A stretch of DNA of 64,000 nt from an uncultured Eubacteriales bacterium (GCA_900539455.1 UQCD01000002.1:182439-246438), one strand, 5' to 3'. Positions 54,647 to 63,864 are shown, numbered from the stretch's first letter. The notes: generated by a model not told the origin, from the sequence alone. Numbers and translations: made by a program.

Positions 54647-56236
54647 ATGTTATTTACATCAGGTCAGTTTATTCTATTTTTAGTGATTACAGTAATATTA
54701 TATTACCTTGTACCTAAAAAGCTTCAATGGATAATGTTGCTTCTTGCAAATGCAGTATTTTATTTTGTAGCAGGAATAGAAGGCTTTATATTTATAGGAG
54801 CAACAATTATATCAACATACCTTATCAGTTTAAAAATCGATAAGGTAAATAGTGATGAAAAACAACAAATAAAAGAAAACAAGGGAGTTTGGTCCAGGGA
54901 AGAGAAAAAAGTATATAAGGAAAGGATGAAAAAGAAGCGTGGAAGATGGCTTATTTTAGGTCTGGTTTTCAACTTCGGTATATTGGCAGTGCTTAAATAT
55001 GCCAATTTTGTTATTACAAATACCAACGATATATTTTTCGGTGGGGCAGAAAAGCTGCAGCTGGTAGATTTGTTTGTACCACTTGGAATTTCCTTTTATA
55101 CATTCCAGATAATGGGATATTTAATCGACTTGTATTATGGAAAGTATAAGGCAGAAAGAAATATATGTAAGCTTGCTTTGTTTACTTCCTTCTTTCCACA
55201 GCTTATACAAGGTCCTATCAGCAGATTTGGTGATTTAAGCAAAACCTTATATGAGGAGCATCCCTTAGATTGGTCTAATATTAGATTGGGTCTGGAAAGA
55301 ATTTTATGGGGCTATTTTAAAAAGCTTGTAATTGCAGACAGAATGTTAATTGCAGTAAAGGCACTTATTGGTAATACAGAAAAATATACCGGAGCCTACG
55401 CCTTTGTTGCTATGATATTTTATGCTGCACAGCTTTATGCCGACTTTACCGGTGGTATAGACATTACTATAGGTATTGGTCAGATGCTAGGCATAAAGGT
55501 TACAGAAAACTTCCAAAGACCATTCTTTTCAAAGGATGTGGCAGAATATTGGAGAAGGTGGCATATATCCTTAGGTGTATGGTTTAAGGAATATATTTTC
55601 TATCCAATTTCAATTAGTGGCTGGATGATGAAATTAACCAAAAAATGTAAAAAGATTTTTGGTGACAATTTTGGAAAGAAGATACCTGTATACATAGCAT
55701 CTATTATTACTTGGTTTGTAACAGGTTTGTGGCATGGAGCTGCATGGAATTTCATCGTATGGGGACTTGGTAACTGCTTAGTAATTCTTATCAGCGAAGA
55801 GTTTAAGCCATTATATGCAAAATTCCACAGCAAATTTCCTAAGCTTAAGCCAACAACGGGCTATAAGATTTTTGAAATACTTAGAACCTTTTTCATTATG
55901 TGTTCGCTTAGAATGCTGGATTGCTACAGAGATGTAGTAGTTACTGTAAAAATGTGGTTTAGTATGTTTACAGATTTCCATATTAGTGATATTACTGGTG
56001 GAGAATTGTTGAACTTAGGTCTTACAGGCAAAGATTATATACTTTTAGCAGTAGGAGTATTTACTATGTTTATGGTAAGTATGCTTCAAAGAAAGGCTCC
56101 TATTAGAACACAAATTAGTAAAAAAGGCTTTGCATTTGAATGTGCTATATTTGCTGTGTTATTTATAACAATTATTGTTTTTGGCGCATACGGAATAGGC
56201 TTTGATGCAAGTCAGTTTATTTACAATCAGTTCTAA
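54647..56236 (+). CDS. DltB-like MBOAT O-acyltransferase, operon 2
   Basis: The 529-residue polytopic membrane protein has the MBOAT motifs RRWHISLGVWFKEYIFYP and FVTGLWHGAAWNFIVWG (catalytic His ~361). A basic cytoplasmic loop (KQQIKENKGVWSREEKKVYK) lies after the first helices, as in the operon 1 paralogue. It should move the aminoacyl group from the carrier to the outer face of the membrane. The ribosome binding site is TAGGTG, which is weak, so coupling to the carrier gene is likely. Confidence 0.9.
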   Translation: MLFTSGQFILFLVITVILYYLVPKKLQWIMLLLANAVFYFVAGIEGFIFIGATIISTYLISLKIDKVNSDEKQQIKENKGVWSREEKKVYKERMKKKRGRWLILGLVFNFGILAVLKYANFVITNTNDIFFGGAEKLQLVDLFVPLGISFYTFQIMGYLIDLYYGKYKAERNICKLALFTSFFPQLIQGPISRFGDLSKTLYEEHPLDWSNIRLGLERILWGYFKKLVIADRMLIAVKALIGNTEKYTGAYAFVAMIFYAAQLYADFTGGIDITIGIGQMLGIKVTENFQRPFFSKDVAEYWRRWHISLGVWFKEYIFYPISISGWMMKLTKKCKKIFGDNFGKKIPVYIASIITWFVTGLWHGAAWNFIVWGLGNCLVILISEEFKPLYAKFHSKFPKLKPTTGYKIFEILRTFFIMCSLRMLDCYRDVVVTVKMWFSMFTDFHISDITGGELLNLGLTGKDYILLAVGVFTMFMVSMLQRKAPIRTQISKKGFAFECAIFAVLFITIIVFGAYGIGFDASQFIYNQF

Positions 56237-56251
56237 GTGAGAGGTAATAAT

Positions 56252-57313
56252 ATGACTACAAGAAAGAAAAAAGTAATTATTTTATCTATAACATTAGTGG
56301 TTATTATTGTGGCTTTAGGCCTGCTTCAAAATCTGCTTATGCCTAAATATATGTCAGGAATATATGAAGGAGCTATGATTGCAGAGTATTACGATGACAG
56401 CAAAAATCACAATGTATTATTTGTAGGTGACTGTGAAATATATGAAAATATTTCTCCGGTAACTTTATGGGAGGAATATGGCATTACCAGCTATATGCGT
56501 GGAAGCGCACAGCAGCTTATATGGCAGTCCTACTATCTTTTGGAGGAAACACTTACTTATGAAAAACCGGATGTGGTAGTATTTAATGTGTTGTCAATGA
56601 AATATGGAGTACCTCAGGACGAGGCATATAATAGAATGACACTTGACGGAATGAAATTGTCTATGTCAAAGCTTAAATCTATTAAAGCTTCAATGATGGA
56701 GGATGAGTCCTTCTTATCCTATATCTTTCCTATTCTAAGATACCATTCAAGGTGGAGTGACTTGAATAGTGATGATATACAGTATTTCTTTAAAAAAGAC
56801 AAGGTAACCTTTAGTGGTTATTTAATGAGAGCAGATATAAAGCCATTTACATCCTTACCTACAAAGCCAATATTAGCAGATTATAGTTTTTCAGATAACA
56901 GCTATAAATACCTTGATATGATGGTAAAATTATGCAAGGAAAATAATATAGAATTAGTGCTTATGAAAGCACCTAGCTTATATCCCTTCTGGTATGATGA
57001 GTGGGACGAGGCAATGGTAGATTATGCTAAGAAAAATGACTTACTATATGTAAATTTCCTAAATGATATTGAAGAAATAGGAATAGATTTTAATACAGAT
57101 ACTTATGATGCAGGCTTACATCTTAATGTATATGGTGCTGAAAAGCTTGCAAGGTATTTTGGAAAAATATTAGCAGACAAGTTTGATTTTACTGATTATA
57201 AATCTAATGATGATGTAGCGGCTCATTGGCAGGATATAACAAATCAGTATAATGAAGAAAAGAAAAAGCAGGAGGAGCTGTTTAAGAAATACGGGTATTT
57301 AAAAGGGTATTAA
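56252..57313 (+). CDS. DltD-like membrane protein with Cys at the nucleophile position, operon 2
   Basis: The 353-residue protein has an N-terminal membrane helix (~8-28) and an extracellular SGNH-like domain. The nucleophile segment reads FVGDCEIYENISP, so the usual Ser is Cys61; the late His is kept in AGLHLNVYGAE. The operon 1 paralogue has Ser at this place. The ATG at 56252 follows GAGAGG; a GTG at 56237 is in frame but unsupported. It ends the operon at a strong terminator. Whether the Cys is catalytic is unknown. Confidence 0.85.
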   Translation: MTTRKKKVIILSITLVVIIVALGLLQNLLMPKYMSGIYEGAMIAEYYDDSKNHNVLFVGDCEIYENISPVTLWEEYGITSYMRGSAQQLIWQSYYLLEETLTYEKPDVVVFNVLSMKYGVPQDEAYNRMTLDGMKLSMSKLKSIKASMMEDESFLSYIFPILRYHSRWSDLNSDDIQYFFKKDKVTFSGYLMRADIKPFTSLPTKPILADYSFSDNSYKYLDMMVKLCKENNIELVLMKAPSLYPFWYDEWDEAMVDYAKKNDLLYVNFLNDIEEIGIDFNTDTYDAGLHLNVYGAEKLARYFGKILADKFDFTDYKSNDDVAAHWQDITNQYNEEKKKQEELFKKYGYLKGY

Positions 57314-57326
57314 GGCTTTAATAAAA

Positions 57327-57412
57327 AATAACTCCTGTATGAGGCACTCCCAAAGGTTAGAACTAAAATCTAACTTTTTGGGGCGTTCATGCAGGAGCTA
57401 TTTTTTTATAAC
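57327..57412. terminator. Large bidirectional terminator
   Basis: AACTCCTGTATGAGGCACTC and CCAAAGGTTAG pair with CTAACTTTTTGGGG and CGTTCATGCAGGAGCTATTT; a T-run TTTTTTT follows. It lies between the convergent Dlt-like operon and the L,D-transpeptidase gene. Confidence 0.85.
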
Positions 57413-57420
57413 GGTTAATA

Positions 57421-58635
57421 TTAATCAGTTTGTGAATCTGCAGTTGTATCGGAATCTTCGGTTGTTGTTGATAAATCCTCAGTGGTTGTTTCGCTTGTTG
57501 CAGGAGCTGTGGTTGTAGTGCTTTTTGTGGTAGTAGGGGCTACAGTAGTAGGAGCTGCAGTAGTAGGCTTTTCAGTAGTAGCAGGCTCAGTAATTTGTTC
57601 TTCTACCACCGAAAAGGTAGTTTCTAAGCTGGCACTTTTTCCAATAGCGTCGGTAACCTTTATTGTTATGGTATAATTTCCAACAATATTTAAGTTGTAA
57701 TTGCCTTCGATTTTGGCCTTTTCCGGTATTTCATTGCCGCAGGTGTCTGTTATTTTGTACTTTTCAAGTAGGGTTTCAAGACTTGAGCCTTTTGTCACCT
57801 TGATTGTTTTTTCTCTTGCAGCAATTCTGGCTGTAAAATTATGCCATGGGTTTGCTGGGTCCGGGTCTGTTGGGTCCCAACCTTTGTATGGACTATCAAG
57901 AGGTATCTTAATAGTATCAGGCTTTCCCAGAGGTCCGGGAGAGGATTCATCATCATATAATATAACAGTTGTATTTACATCACAGTTTTCATATATCCAT
58001 TTGGCATCAATGACACTTAATCTTACACAGCCTAAGGAAGCAGGATTGCCCAATTTGTTGAACTCCTCTGTTTCCAAAGAGTCCTTTGAGGTTGATAAAT
58101 ATGGAACAGAGTGGAAAAGGTAAGGCCCTTTGAATCTGTATACATATTGTGCTCTGGTATAGTCTGCCATTACAGCCCATAAAAATTGGTCTGAGGTAAC
58201 ATAAGTACCTAAAGGTGTGTTGTGCCCTTCTCTGCCAACAGAGCAGGTCATAGCCTTTACAGGTACAGTAAATTGTCCGGTAGAATCCTTAGTGTAAACA
58301 GTAACACAATTCATTGCACGATTTACCATAATAAGATAAGGTAACTGGTCTGAGGGAAGAGTTTCCCTGACCTCGGTAGTAGCTTCGGTGGAAGCGTCAA
58401 TAATACTTTCTGGATTAGTAGTGGCACTATTAAAATCAGAGGATTCTCTTTGGGAGGTAGTAGTTCTTTCTTCTGATTTAATATTTGTATAGTTGCTGCT
58501 GTTGTCCTTTGGCTTTGGTTTATCTAAAAGAACAATGGCAAGGGTTGAAAAAAATACAATAAGAATAACTGATACACCTACGGTGAGTGCAACTAAGTGC
58601 CGGTTTCTAACCATAAATTTTTTAAAATTTTCCAT
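57421..58635 (-). CDS. L,D-transpeptidase (YkuD) with Ig-like domain and Thr-rich tail
   Basis: The 404-residue protein has one membrane helix (~13-38), a Ser/Thr-rich linker and a YkuD domain (~95-230) with the His-Cys catalytic pattern: HSVPYLSTS, then GNPASLGCVRLSVIDAKWIY. A beta-sandwich (~265-345; VGNYTITIKVTDAIGKSA) and a C-terminal Thr/Pro-rich tail follow. It should form 3-3 peptidoglycan cross-links or attach proteins to the wall. ATG 58635 follows AAGGATT at the right distance; an upstream ATG at 58695 has no site. Confidence 0.88.
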   Translation of the reverse strand: MENFKKFMVRNRHLVALTVGVSVILIVFFSTLAIVLLDKPKPKDNSSNYTNIKSEERTTTSQRESSDFNSATTNPESIIDASTEATTEVRETLPSDQLPYLIMVNRAMNCVTVYTKDSTGQFTVPVKAMTCSVGREGHNTPLGTYVTSDQFLWAVMADYTRAQYVYRFKGPYLFHSVPYLSTSKDSLETEEFNKLGNPASLGCVRLSVIDAKWIYENCDVNTTVILYDDESSPGPLGKPDTIKIPLDSPYKGWDPTDPDPANPWHNFTARIAAREKTIKVTKGSSLETLLEKYKITDTCGNEIPEKAKIEGNYNLNIVGNYTITIKVTDAIGKSASLETTFSVVEEQITEPATTEKPTTAAPTTVAPTTTKSTTTTAPATSETTTEDLSTTTEDSDTTADSQTD

Positions 58636-58787
58636 GAATAAATCCTTAATATGCTTGTATATTTGACCAGAGGGATTTCTGGGCATCTTTAGCATAGCTT
58701 ATGCGTATAATACAAAAAATGTATATAGCAATAATACACTAGGTATATATTTTAATAAGAAAATGGCATAATTGCAAGAAAAATTTA

Positions 58788-58816
58788 TGGACAAGTGGTT
58801 GGTTAAAACATATAAT
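58788..58816 (+). promoter_or_regulatory. Promoter of the csoR-type gene
   Basis: TGGACA (58788-58793), 17 bp and TATAAT (58811-58816) form a good promoter. The segment ATACCTATTGTAC just downstream of the -10 could be part of an operator, but it is not a clear CsoR box. The remaining ~280-bp gap back to the L,D-transpeptidase start shows no other feature. Confidence 0.55.
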
Positions 58817-58914
58817 ACCTATTGTACAAAATATAAGTGAAGATGTTGTTTAAGCTTAGAAATATATAAGAACAAATCTGATTAAGGCTTAGGCTTGAAA
58901 TAGAAAGGTTAAGT

Positions 58915-59220
58915 ATGCAGGAAAATAAGTGCTGTGAGAATTGTAAAATTAAGAAAAGAGAAGATAAAGAATACAAGGATTTAATAAATAGACTTAATAG
59001 AATTGAAGGGCAGATCAGAGGTATTAAGGGCATGGTTGAAAATAATGCCTATTGTACAGATATTGTTACACAGGTGGCAGCAGCCAATGCAGCTCTTAAT
59101 AGCTTCAACAAGGTTTTGCTGGCAAACCATATTAGAACCTGTGTTACAAAGGATATAAAAAATGGCAGGGAAGAAACAGTAGACGATTTGGTAAAAACCA
59201 TTGGAAAGCTTATGAAATAA
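58915..59220 (+). CDS. CsoR/DUF156-family metal-sensing repressor
   Basis: The 101-residue all-helical protein has RLNRIEGQIRGIKGMVENNA and the Cys-His-Cys sensor set: Cys47 (NAYCTDI), His72 and Cys76 (NHIRTC). These bind Cu(I) in CsoR. An extra N-terminal CCENC cluster may bind metal as well. No copper ATPase or chaperone gene is adjacent, so the target could be elsewhere or the ligand could be a persulfide. Confidence 0.85.
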   Translation: MQENKCCENCKIKKREDKEYKDLINRLNRIEGQIRGIKGMVENNAYCTDIVTQVAAANAALNSFNKVLLANHIRTCVTKDIKNGREETVDDLVKTIGKLMK

Positions 59221-59235
59221 TATTTTGAGGTGTTA

Positions 59236-60162
59236 ATGGTGGATATTGAAGCTGGAATATGTGGAGAGTATGAGAAATGTGCGATTTGTCCCCGTAATTG
59301 TAAGGCTGATAGAAATCAGGGAAAGCTTGGAGTATGCAGGGTAAGTGATAAGCTGTTGGTTGCCAGGGCTGCACTACATTATTGGGAGGAGCCTTGTATA
59401 TCGGGTGAGAAGGGCTCAGGAGCAGTTTTTTTCTCGGGCTGTTCCCTTAATTGTGTCTTTTGCCAGAATGGAGAAATTTCCAGAGGACAGATAGGAAAGG
59501 AAATATCTGTAGAAAGATTAGTTGAAATATTTTTTGAATTAAAAAAGGAGGGTGCTAATAATATAAATTTAGTAACACCTACACATTATATTCCAACTAT
59601 AAAAAAAGCATTATCTTTGGCAAAGGAAAAAGGTCTTAATCTGCCAATAGTTTATAACACCAGTAGCTATGAAAGGGTAGAAGCCTTAAAGGAATTAGAA
59701 GGACTTATAGATGTTTATCTGCCGGATATGAAATATTTTGACAGTGAAATAGCAAGGGAATACTCACTTGCCCCGGATTATTTTCAGGTGGCTGATAAAG
59801 CTATTGAAGAAATGTTCAGACAAGTTGGTGAGCCAAAATTCTCTAAATCTGGTATAATAGAAAAAGGTGTGATTGTAAGACATTTATGCCTGCCCGGTCA
59901 CACGAGGGATTCAAAAAATGTTATTAAGCACTTATATGAAAAATACCAAAACAAAATATTTATCAGCATAATGAGCCAGTATACTCCTAGCGATAGTATT
60001 GACGGGGGAAAATACCCGCTGCTTAAAAGAAAACTTACAAGAAAGGAGTATGAAAAGGTGGTTGATTATGCCATTAGTATTGGAGTAGAAAATGGATTTA
60101 TTCAAGAGGGAGATACAGCAAGGGAAAGCTTTATTCCTAAATTTGACTTAGAAGGAGTTTGA
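59236..60162 (+). CDS. PflX-like radical SAM protein
   Basis: The 308-residue protein belongs to the COG1313/PflX group, relatives of pyruvate-formate-lyase activases. The radical SAM cluster motif is CSLNCVFC in VFFSGCSLNCVFCQNG. A second cysteine group, CAICPRNCKADRNQGKLGVC, lies at the N-terminus. The substrate is not known. ATG 59236 is chosen because GAGG (59227-59230) lies five bases upstream. It is followed 3 bp later by a greA-like gene. Confidence 0.85.
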   Translation: MVDIEAGICGEYEKCAICPRNCKADRNQGKLGVCRVSDKLLVARAALHYWEEPCISGEKGSGAVFFSGCSLNCVFCQNGEISRGQIGKEISVERLVEIFFELKKEGANNINLVTPTHYIPTIKKALSLAKEKGLNLPIVYNTSSYERVEALKELEGLIDVYLPDMKYFDSEIAREYSLAPDYFQVADKAIEEMFRQVGEPKFSKSGIIEKGVIVRHLCLPGHTRDSKNVIKHLYEKYQNKIFISIMSQYTPSDSIDGGKYPLLKRKLTRKEYEKVVDYAISIGVENGFIQEGDTARESFIPKFDLEGV

Positions 60163-60165
60163 AAA

Positions 60166-60669
60166 ATGCAGGAAAAATTAACAGAAAATGATGTAAAAAA
60201 AATACAGGCAGAAATAGAACACAGAAAGCTGGTAGTCAGAAAAGAGGCTATTGAGGCAGTAAAGGAGGCCAGAGCACAGGGGGATTTAAGCGAAAATTTT
60301 GAGTATTATGCTGCAAAGCGAGATAAAAATAAAAATGAAAGCCGGATAAGATATTTGGAAAGGATGTTAAAGACTGCTGAAATAGTATCTGACGAATCAA
60401 AAAATGATGAGGTAGGCATTAATAATGCTGTTGAAATATATTTTATAAGTGATGAAACTACAGAAAAATACAAGCTGGTTACCTCTGTAAGAGGAAATTC
60501 TCTTGGAGGCTATATTAGTATTGAATCACCACTTGGCAAGGCAATAGTTGGTCACAAGGCAGGAGATGTTGTAACAGTAAAGGTAAACGATTCCATAAGC
60601 TATGATGTAGAAATAAAAAGTATTGACAAATCCTTGGATGATGAAAATGATTCTATAAGAAGCTTTTAA
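60166..60669 (+). CDS. greA: GreA/GreB-family transcription elongation factor
   Basis: The 167-residue protein has an N-terminal coiled coil (~1-78) with the acidic tip QGDLSENFEYYAAKRDKN and a C-terminal FKBP-like domain (SPLGKAIVGHKAGDVVTVKV). Gre factors enter the polymerase secondary channel and stimulate cleavage of stalled transcripts. The canonical tip is DxSENAEY; Phe replaces Ala here. A greA gene for the housekeeping role may exist elsewhere, so this could be a second copy. Confidence 0.88.
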   Translation: MQEKLTENDVKKIQAEIEHRKLVVRKEAIEAVKEARAQGDLSENFEYYAAKRDKNKNESRIRYLERMLKTAEIVSDESKNDEVGINNAVEIYFISDETTEKYKLVTSVRGNSLGGYISIESPLGKAIVGHKAGDVVTVKVNDSISYDVEIKSIDKSLDDENDSIRSF

Positions 60670-60694
60670 AAATTTTATACAAGAAGGCGAAAAA

Positions 60695-60925
60695 ATGAGA
60701 GAAATGGAATTTAAAATGGAGAGAGAAGGCTTAGTAGAAATTGGACAAGAGGTTGAAATAACTGAAGGAAAACTGCCTAGCAGCTATTACTATACCTTAG
60801 AGCCAGCAGTTGCAATGTCAGCAAACTATCAGTTTAGAGAACGACTTAAAAGCACAAAGGGTGTGGTAAAAAACATACACGAAACAAAGAGAGGCTTTTT
60901 TGTAACTGTAGAATTTGACGAGTAA
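60695..60925 (+). CDS. Small conserved protein of unknown function
   Basis: The 76-residue product is acidic and soluble with no recognised motif. The C-terminal STKGVVKNIHETKRGFFVTV looks like a small SH3-like barrel strand pair. It starts 25 bp after the greA-like gene behind GAAGG and ends at a terminator, so it is the last gene of the csoR-pflX-greA cluster. Confidence 0.65.
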   Translation: MREMEFKMEREGLVEIGQEVEITEGKLPSSYYYTLEPAVAMSANYQFRERLKSTKGVVKNIHETKRGFFVTVEFDE

Positions 60926-60950
60926 AAATATTAAAAGTACAAATTTAAAA

Positions 60951-60986
60951 TGCTATAGGTTTTATCTATAACCTATAGTATTTTTT
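60951..60986 (+). terminator. Rho-independent terminator
   Basis: TGCTATAGGTT pairs with AACCTATAGTA and is followed by TTTTTT. Confidence 0.9.
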
Positions 60987-61099
60987 ATGTATTATTCTAA
61001 AATTTATTTTGCGTATATAATGTGTGTAAGTCAAAAAGATAATTGACCAAAGGAAATTTATACATATTAAAATTTAGAAAATGAATGGAGGAAAACATT

Positions 61100-62185
61100 A
61101 TGTCATGCTGCGGAGGAGATTTTGTAGAAAATAAAAATGTTGAAAATATTGCATATACAGATGAATTGGCAGAAAAATTTGCTGCAGAAAGAGGAGTATT
61201 CCCCAGACCTTTTGAAATTAAAGAGGAAATAGACGAAAGAGGCGCTTTTATAAGACAGCCAAATCGTTTTACAACACCTTTTGGAAAAGGAGAAAATGAC
61301 CTTAAGGCAGAAAAAGGAAGATACAGATTATTCTGGGCAAAGGGCTGTCATTGGTCAAACAGAGCTGCCATTGTAAGAGAGTTGTTAGGCTTACAGGACG
61401 CTATTAGTATAAATATTGTAGGTCATACAGGTGAAACTAACAAATATGGCTGGGGCTTTCCGGATAATGAAAATTATGAGGATCCGGTGCTTAAAATAAA
61501 GTTTTTAAGTGAGGTTTACAAAAAGGCTGACCCAGAATATAAGGGCAGATGTACAGTACCTTCTTTAGTAGATGTTACAACAGGAAAAATAGTAAATAAT
61601 GATTATCACAGATTAACAAATTACTTTGAAGCTGAATTTACTGAGTTTCAAAGTGAGGATGCTCCAGACTTATATCCTGTAGAATTAAGAGATAAAATCA
61701 ATGAGTTTAATGACTGGTTATTCCCTAACATTAACAATGCACATTATCGTATGGCATTTTGCCAGTCCTTAGAAGCATATGAGGAGGCATTTGAGGACTT
61801 CTACAATGCAATGGACTTATTAGAGGAAAGATTATCAAAGAACAGATTTTTATTTGGAGATTATGTAACTGATAGTGATGTGAGATTTTTTGTAACCTTA
61901 GCAAGGTGGGATACACACTACTATAGAAATCTTGGACCATTAAAGAAGCGTGTAGTAGATTATGAAAATATATGGGCATATGCAAGAGATTTATATGAAA
62001 TCCCTGCCTTTAAAAATAATACCTATTTCAGAGATTTTTCTAGAGAGCCAAAGGGTAAGAGATTTTTTGCATCCTTTAATTCAAAATTTGTAGATAAAAT
62101 TGATTATGAGGGCTTTTGGTCTACTCCACAAAATAGAAAGGAGCTTAGCAGGACTCCTGAAGAGAAGTTTTTGCGTAGAAAATAA
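61100..62185 (+). CDS. Xi-class glutathione S-transferase-like reductase (YqjG/ECM4 family)
   Basis: The 361-residue protein matches the S-glutathionyl-hydroquinone reductase family: thioredoxin-like part with LFWAKGCHWSNRAAIVRELL, GWGFPDNENYEDPVLK and CTVPSLVDVTTGKIVNND, then a helical C-terminal domain. The active-site CPW of characterised members is CHW here. The N-terminus MSCCGGDF adds a Cys pair. Clostridia often lack glutathione, so the thiol used may differ. ATG 61100 follows GGAGG; ATG 61085 overlaps that site. The stop overlaps the next start by 1 bp. Confidence 0.85.
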   Translation: MSCCGGDFVENKNVENIAYTDELAEKFAAERGVFPRPFEIKEEIDERGAFIRQPNRFTTPFGKGENDLKAEKGRYRLFWAKGCHWSNRAAIVRELLGLQDAISINIVGHTGETNKYGWGFPDNENYEDPVLKIKFLSEVYKKADPEYKGRCTVPSLVDVTTGKIVNNDYHRLTNYFEAEFTEFQSEDAPDLYPVELRDKINEFNDWLFPNINNAHYRMAFCQSLEAYEEAFEDFYNAMDLLEERLSKNRFLFGDYVTDSDVRFFVTLARWDTHYYRNLGPLKKRVVDYENIWAYARDLYEIPAFKNNTYFRDFSREPKGKRFFASFNSKFVDKIDYEGFWSTPQNRKELSRTPEEKFLRRK

Positions 62186-63303
62186 TGTTTGATAATGTAA
62201 TTGATGAACAAAGGCTGGTAGAGCAGTTTATTGAATTAACAAAAATTGATGCTGTCAGCTTAAACGAAAGAAAAATAGCAGACAGAGTAAAGGAAAAAAT
62301 AATAGAGCTAGGCGAGAAGCCATATGAGGATAACTGCTATGAAGTCATAGGTGGAAATGCTGGAAATGTTTATTTTGCTGTTGACGGTAGCAAGGATAAA
62401 GCACCGGTATTATTTGTTGCACATTTAGATACAGTAGCACCAGGCATTAATAAAAAGCCAAAGGTTGTTGACGGAAGAATTGTAAGTGATGGAACTACTG
62501 TTTTAGGAGCTGATGATATTGGTGGTGTGTCAGCAATATTAGAGGCTGTCAGAATATTAAAGGAGAATAATATACCTCACAGACCTATTGAGGTGTTGTT
62601 TCCTGTAGCCGAAGAAATATATGTAAAGGGCAGCAAAAACTTTGATTATTCTAAAATTAAAGCAAAAAAAGCTTATGTGCTAGACTTATCTGGCGAAATA
62701 GGAAAAGCCTCTCTTAGAGAGCCAACTCTTATCAGCTTTAAAATTGTTATAAAGGGTAAGGCAGCACACGCTGGCTTTGAGCCTGAAAAGGGCGTAAATG
62801 CCATTAGTATATTTGCCGAGGCAGTAAGCCAGATAAAGCAGGGCAGAATAGACAAGGCTACAACTGTAAATATTGGAGTTGTAAATGGTGGAACGGTAAC
62901 TAATGCAGTTCCAGCCAGTGTATCCCTTGAAGGTGAAATCAGGTCCTTTGTTCATGAAAAAGCATTAGAACAGATAGAAAGCATAAAAAATATATTTAAG
63001 GAAGCTGCAAAAAAGTATGGTGGAGCTATTACCATAGAAAAGGAAGAGGTAAATTTAGCAGCCTATAATGTAGAAAAAGACGAGCAGGTGGTAAAGGATT
63101 ATGTTGAAGCTCTTAACAAGTTAAATATTGAGCCACAGTTTACCCAGACCTTTGGAGGCAGTGATAACAACAGCCTGCGGCAAAATGGCATTAATGGTAT
63201 TGTCCTCGCCTCTGCTATGGAAAAGGTACATACAGTTGATGAATACTGCGAAATTTCTTCCCTGGTAAAGCTTTTAAAAATTGTACTTGCCTTAGCAGTA
63301 TAA
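62185..63303 (+). CDS. M20-family metallopeptidase (PepT-like)
   Basis: The 372-residue enzyme has the M20 zinc ligands: His in FVAHLDTVAPG, bridging Asp in LGADDIGGVSA, catalytic Glu pair in VAEEIYVKGS, Asp in VLDLSG and late His in KVHTVDEYCEI. The dimerisation domain follows AAHAGFEPEKGVNAI. It is close to PepT-like tripeptidases and probably trims short peptides in the cytosol. It is translationally coupled to the GST-like gene. Confidence 0.9.
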   Translation: MFDNVIDEQRLVEQFIELTKIDAVSLNERKIADRVKEKIIELGEKPYEDNCYEVIGGNAGNVYFAVDGSKDKAPVLFVAHLDTVAPGINKKPKVVDGRIVSDGTTVLGADDIGGVSAILEAVRILKENNIPHRPIEVLFPVAEEIYVKGSKNFDYSKIKAKKAYVLDLSGEIGKASLREPTLISFKIVIKGKAAHAGFEPEKGVNAISIFAEAVSQIKQGRIDKATTVNIGVVNGGTVTNAVPASVSLEGEIRSFVHEKALEQIESIKNIFKEAAKKYGGAITIEKEEVNLAAYNVEKDEQVVKDYVEALNKLNIEPQFTQTFGGSDNNSLRQNGINGIVLASAMEKVHTVDEYCEISSLVKLLKIVLALAV

Positions 63304-63385
63304 TGCTTAGATAAATTACTTATTAATAAATTGTTCTTTATTAAAAATAATATATAAATTTGAAAATATACAAGGAGGCAGGCTG

Positions 63386-63766
63386 ATGGAGGTTGTTAGA
63401 GCTACAAAGCTGTGGCAGAGAGCCGCTGCATATTATGTCAGAATTGAGTCAATGGTTAAGGGCTTTGATATACCGGTAGATGTAGAATTTGATGAGCATG
63501 ATACTGAAAATACAAAATATGTAGTTGTATTTGACGGTAATTTGCCGGTAGCTAATTGCAGATTGTTTAAGGTGGATGATGATACTGCAAAAATAGAAAG
63601 AGTTAGTGTTATACCGGCTTATAGAAAAAAGGGAGTTGGAAGAATACTTATAGAAGGTGCAGAGGAATGGATAAGAGAAGAAAATTATAAGAAAATTATA
63701 ATTTCCAGCAGGGATGAAGCAGTAGGTTTTTATGAAAAGCTAGGGTATAAGGCTGTTCATGGCTAA
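63386..63766 (+). CDS. GNAT-family N-acetyltransferase
   Basis: The 126-residue protein has the acetyl-CoA loop VIPAYRKKGVGRILIEGAEE (~72-91) and a C-terminal SSRDEAVGFYEKLGYKAVHG, both typical of GNAT enzymes. The acceptor is unknown. The ribosome binding site is AAGGAGG. It is the last ordinary gene before the composition changes at the right edge. Confidence 0.9.
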   Translation: MEVVRATKLWQRAAAYYVRIESMVKGFDIPVDVEFDEHDTENTKYVVVFDGNLPVANCRLFKVDDDTAKIERVSVIPAYRKKGVGRILIEGAEEWIREENYKKIIISSRDEAVGFYEKLGYKAVHG

Positions 63767-63835
63767 TTAGTTGGAACAAAAAACGAAAGGAAAAGCACAA
63801 TCCAGACGGTATCAGCGGCAGGCTACAAGAATAAA

Positions 63836-63864
63836 TTGTGATTTCACAAGATTGGTGCTATAAT
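63836..63864 (+). promoter_or_regulatory. Promoter with overlapping 14-bp palindrome at the putative element edge
   Basis: TTGTGA (63836-63841), 17 bp and TATAAT (63859-63864) form a promoter. Its -35 is half of the perfect palindrome TTGTGATTTCACAA (63836-63849), which suggests repressor control. Confidence 0.55.
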
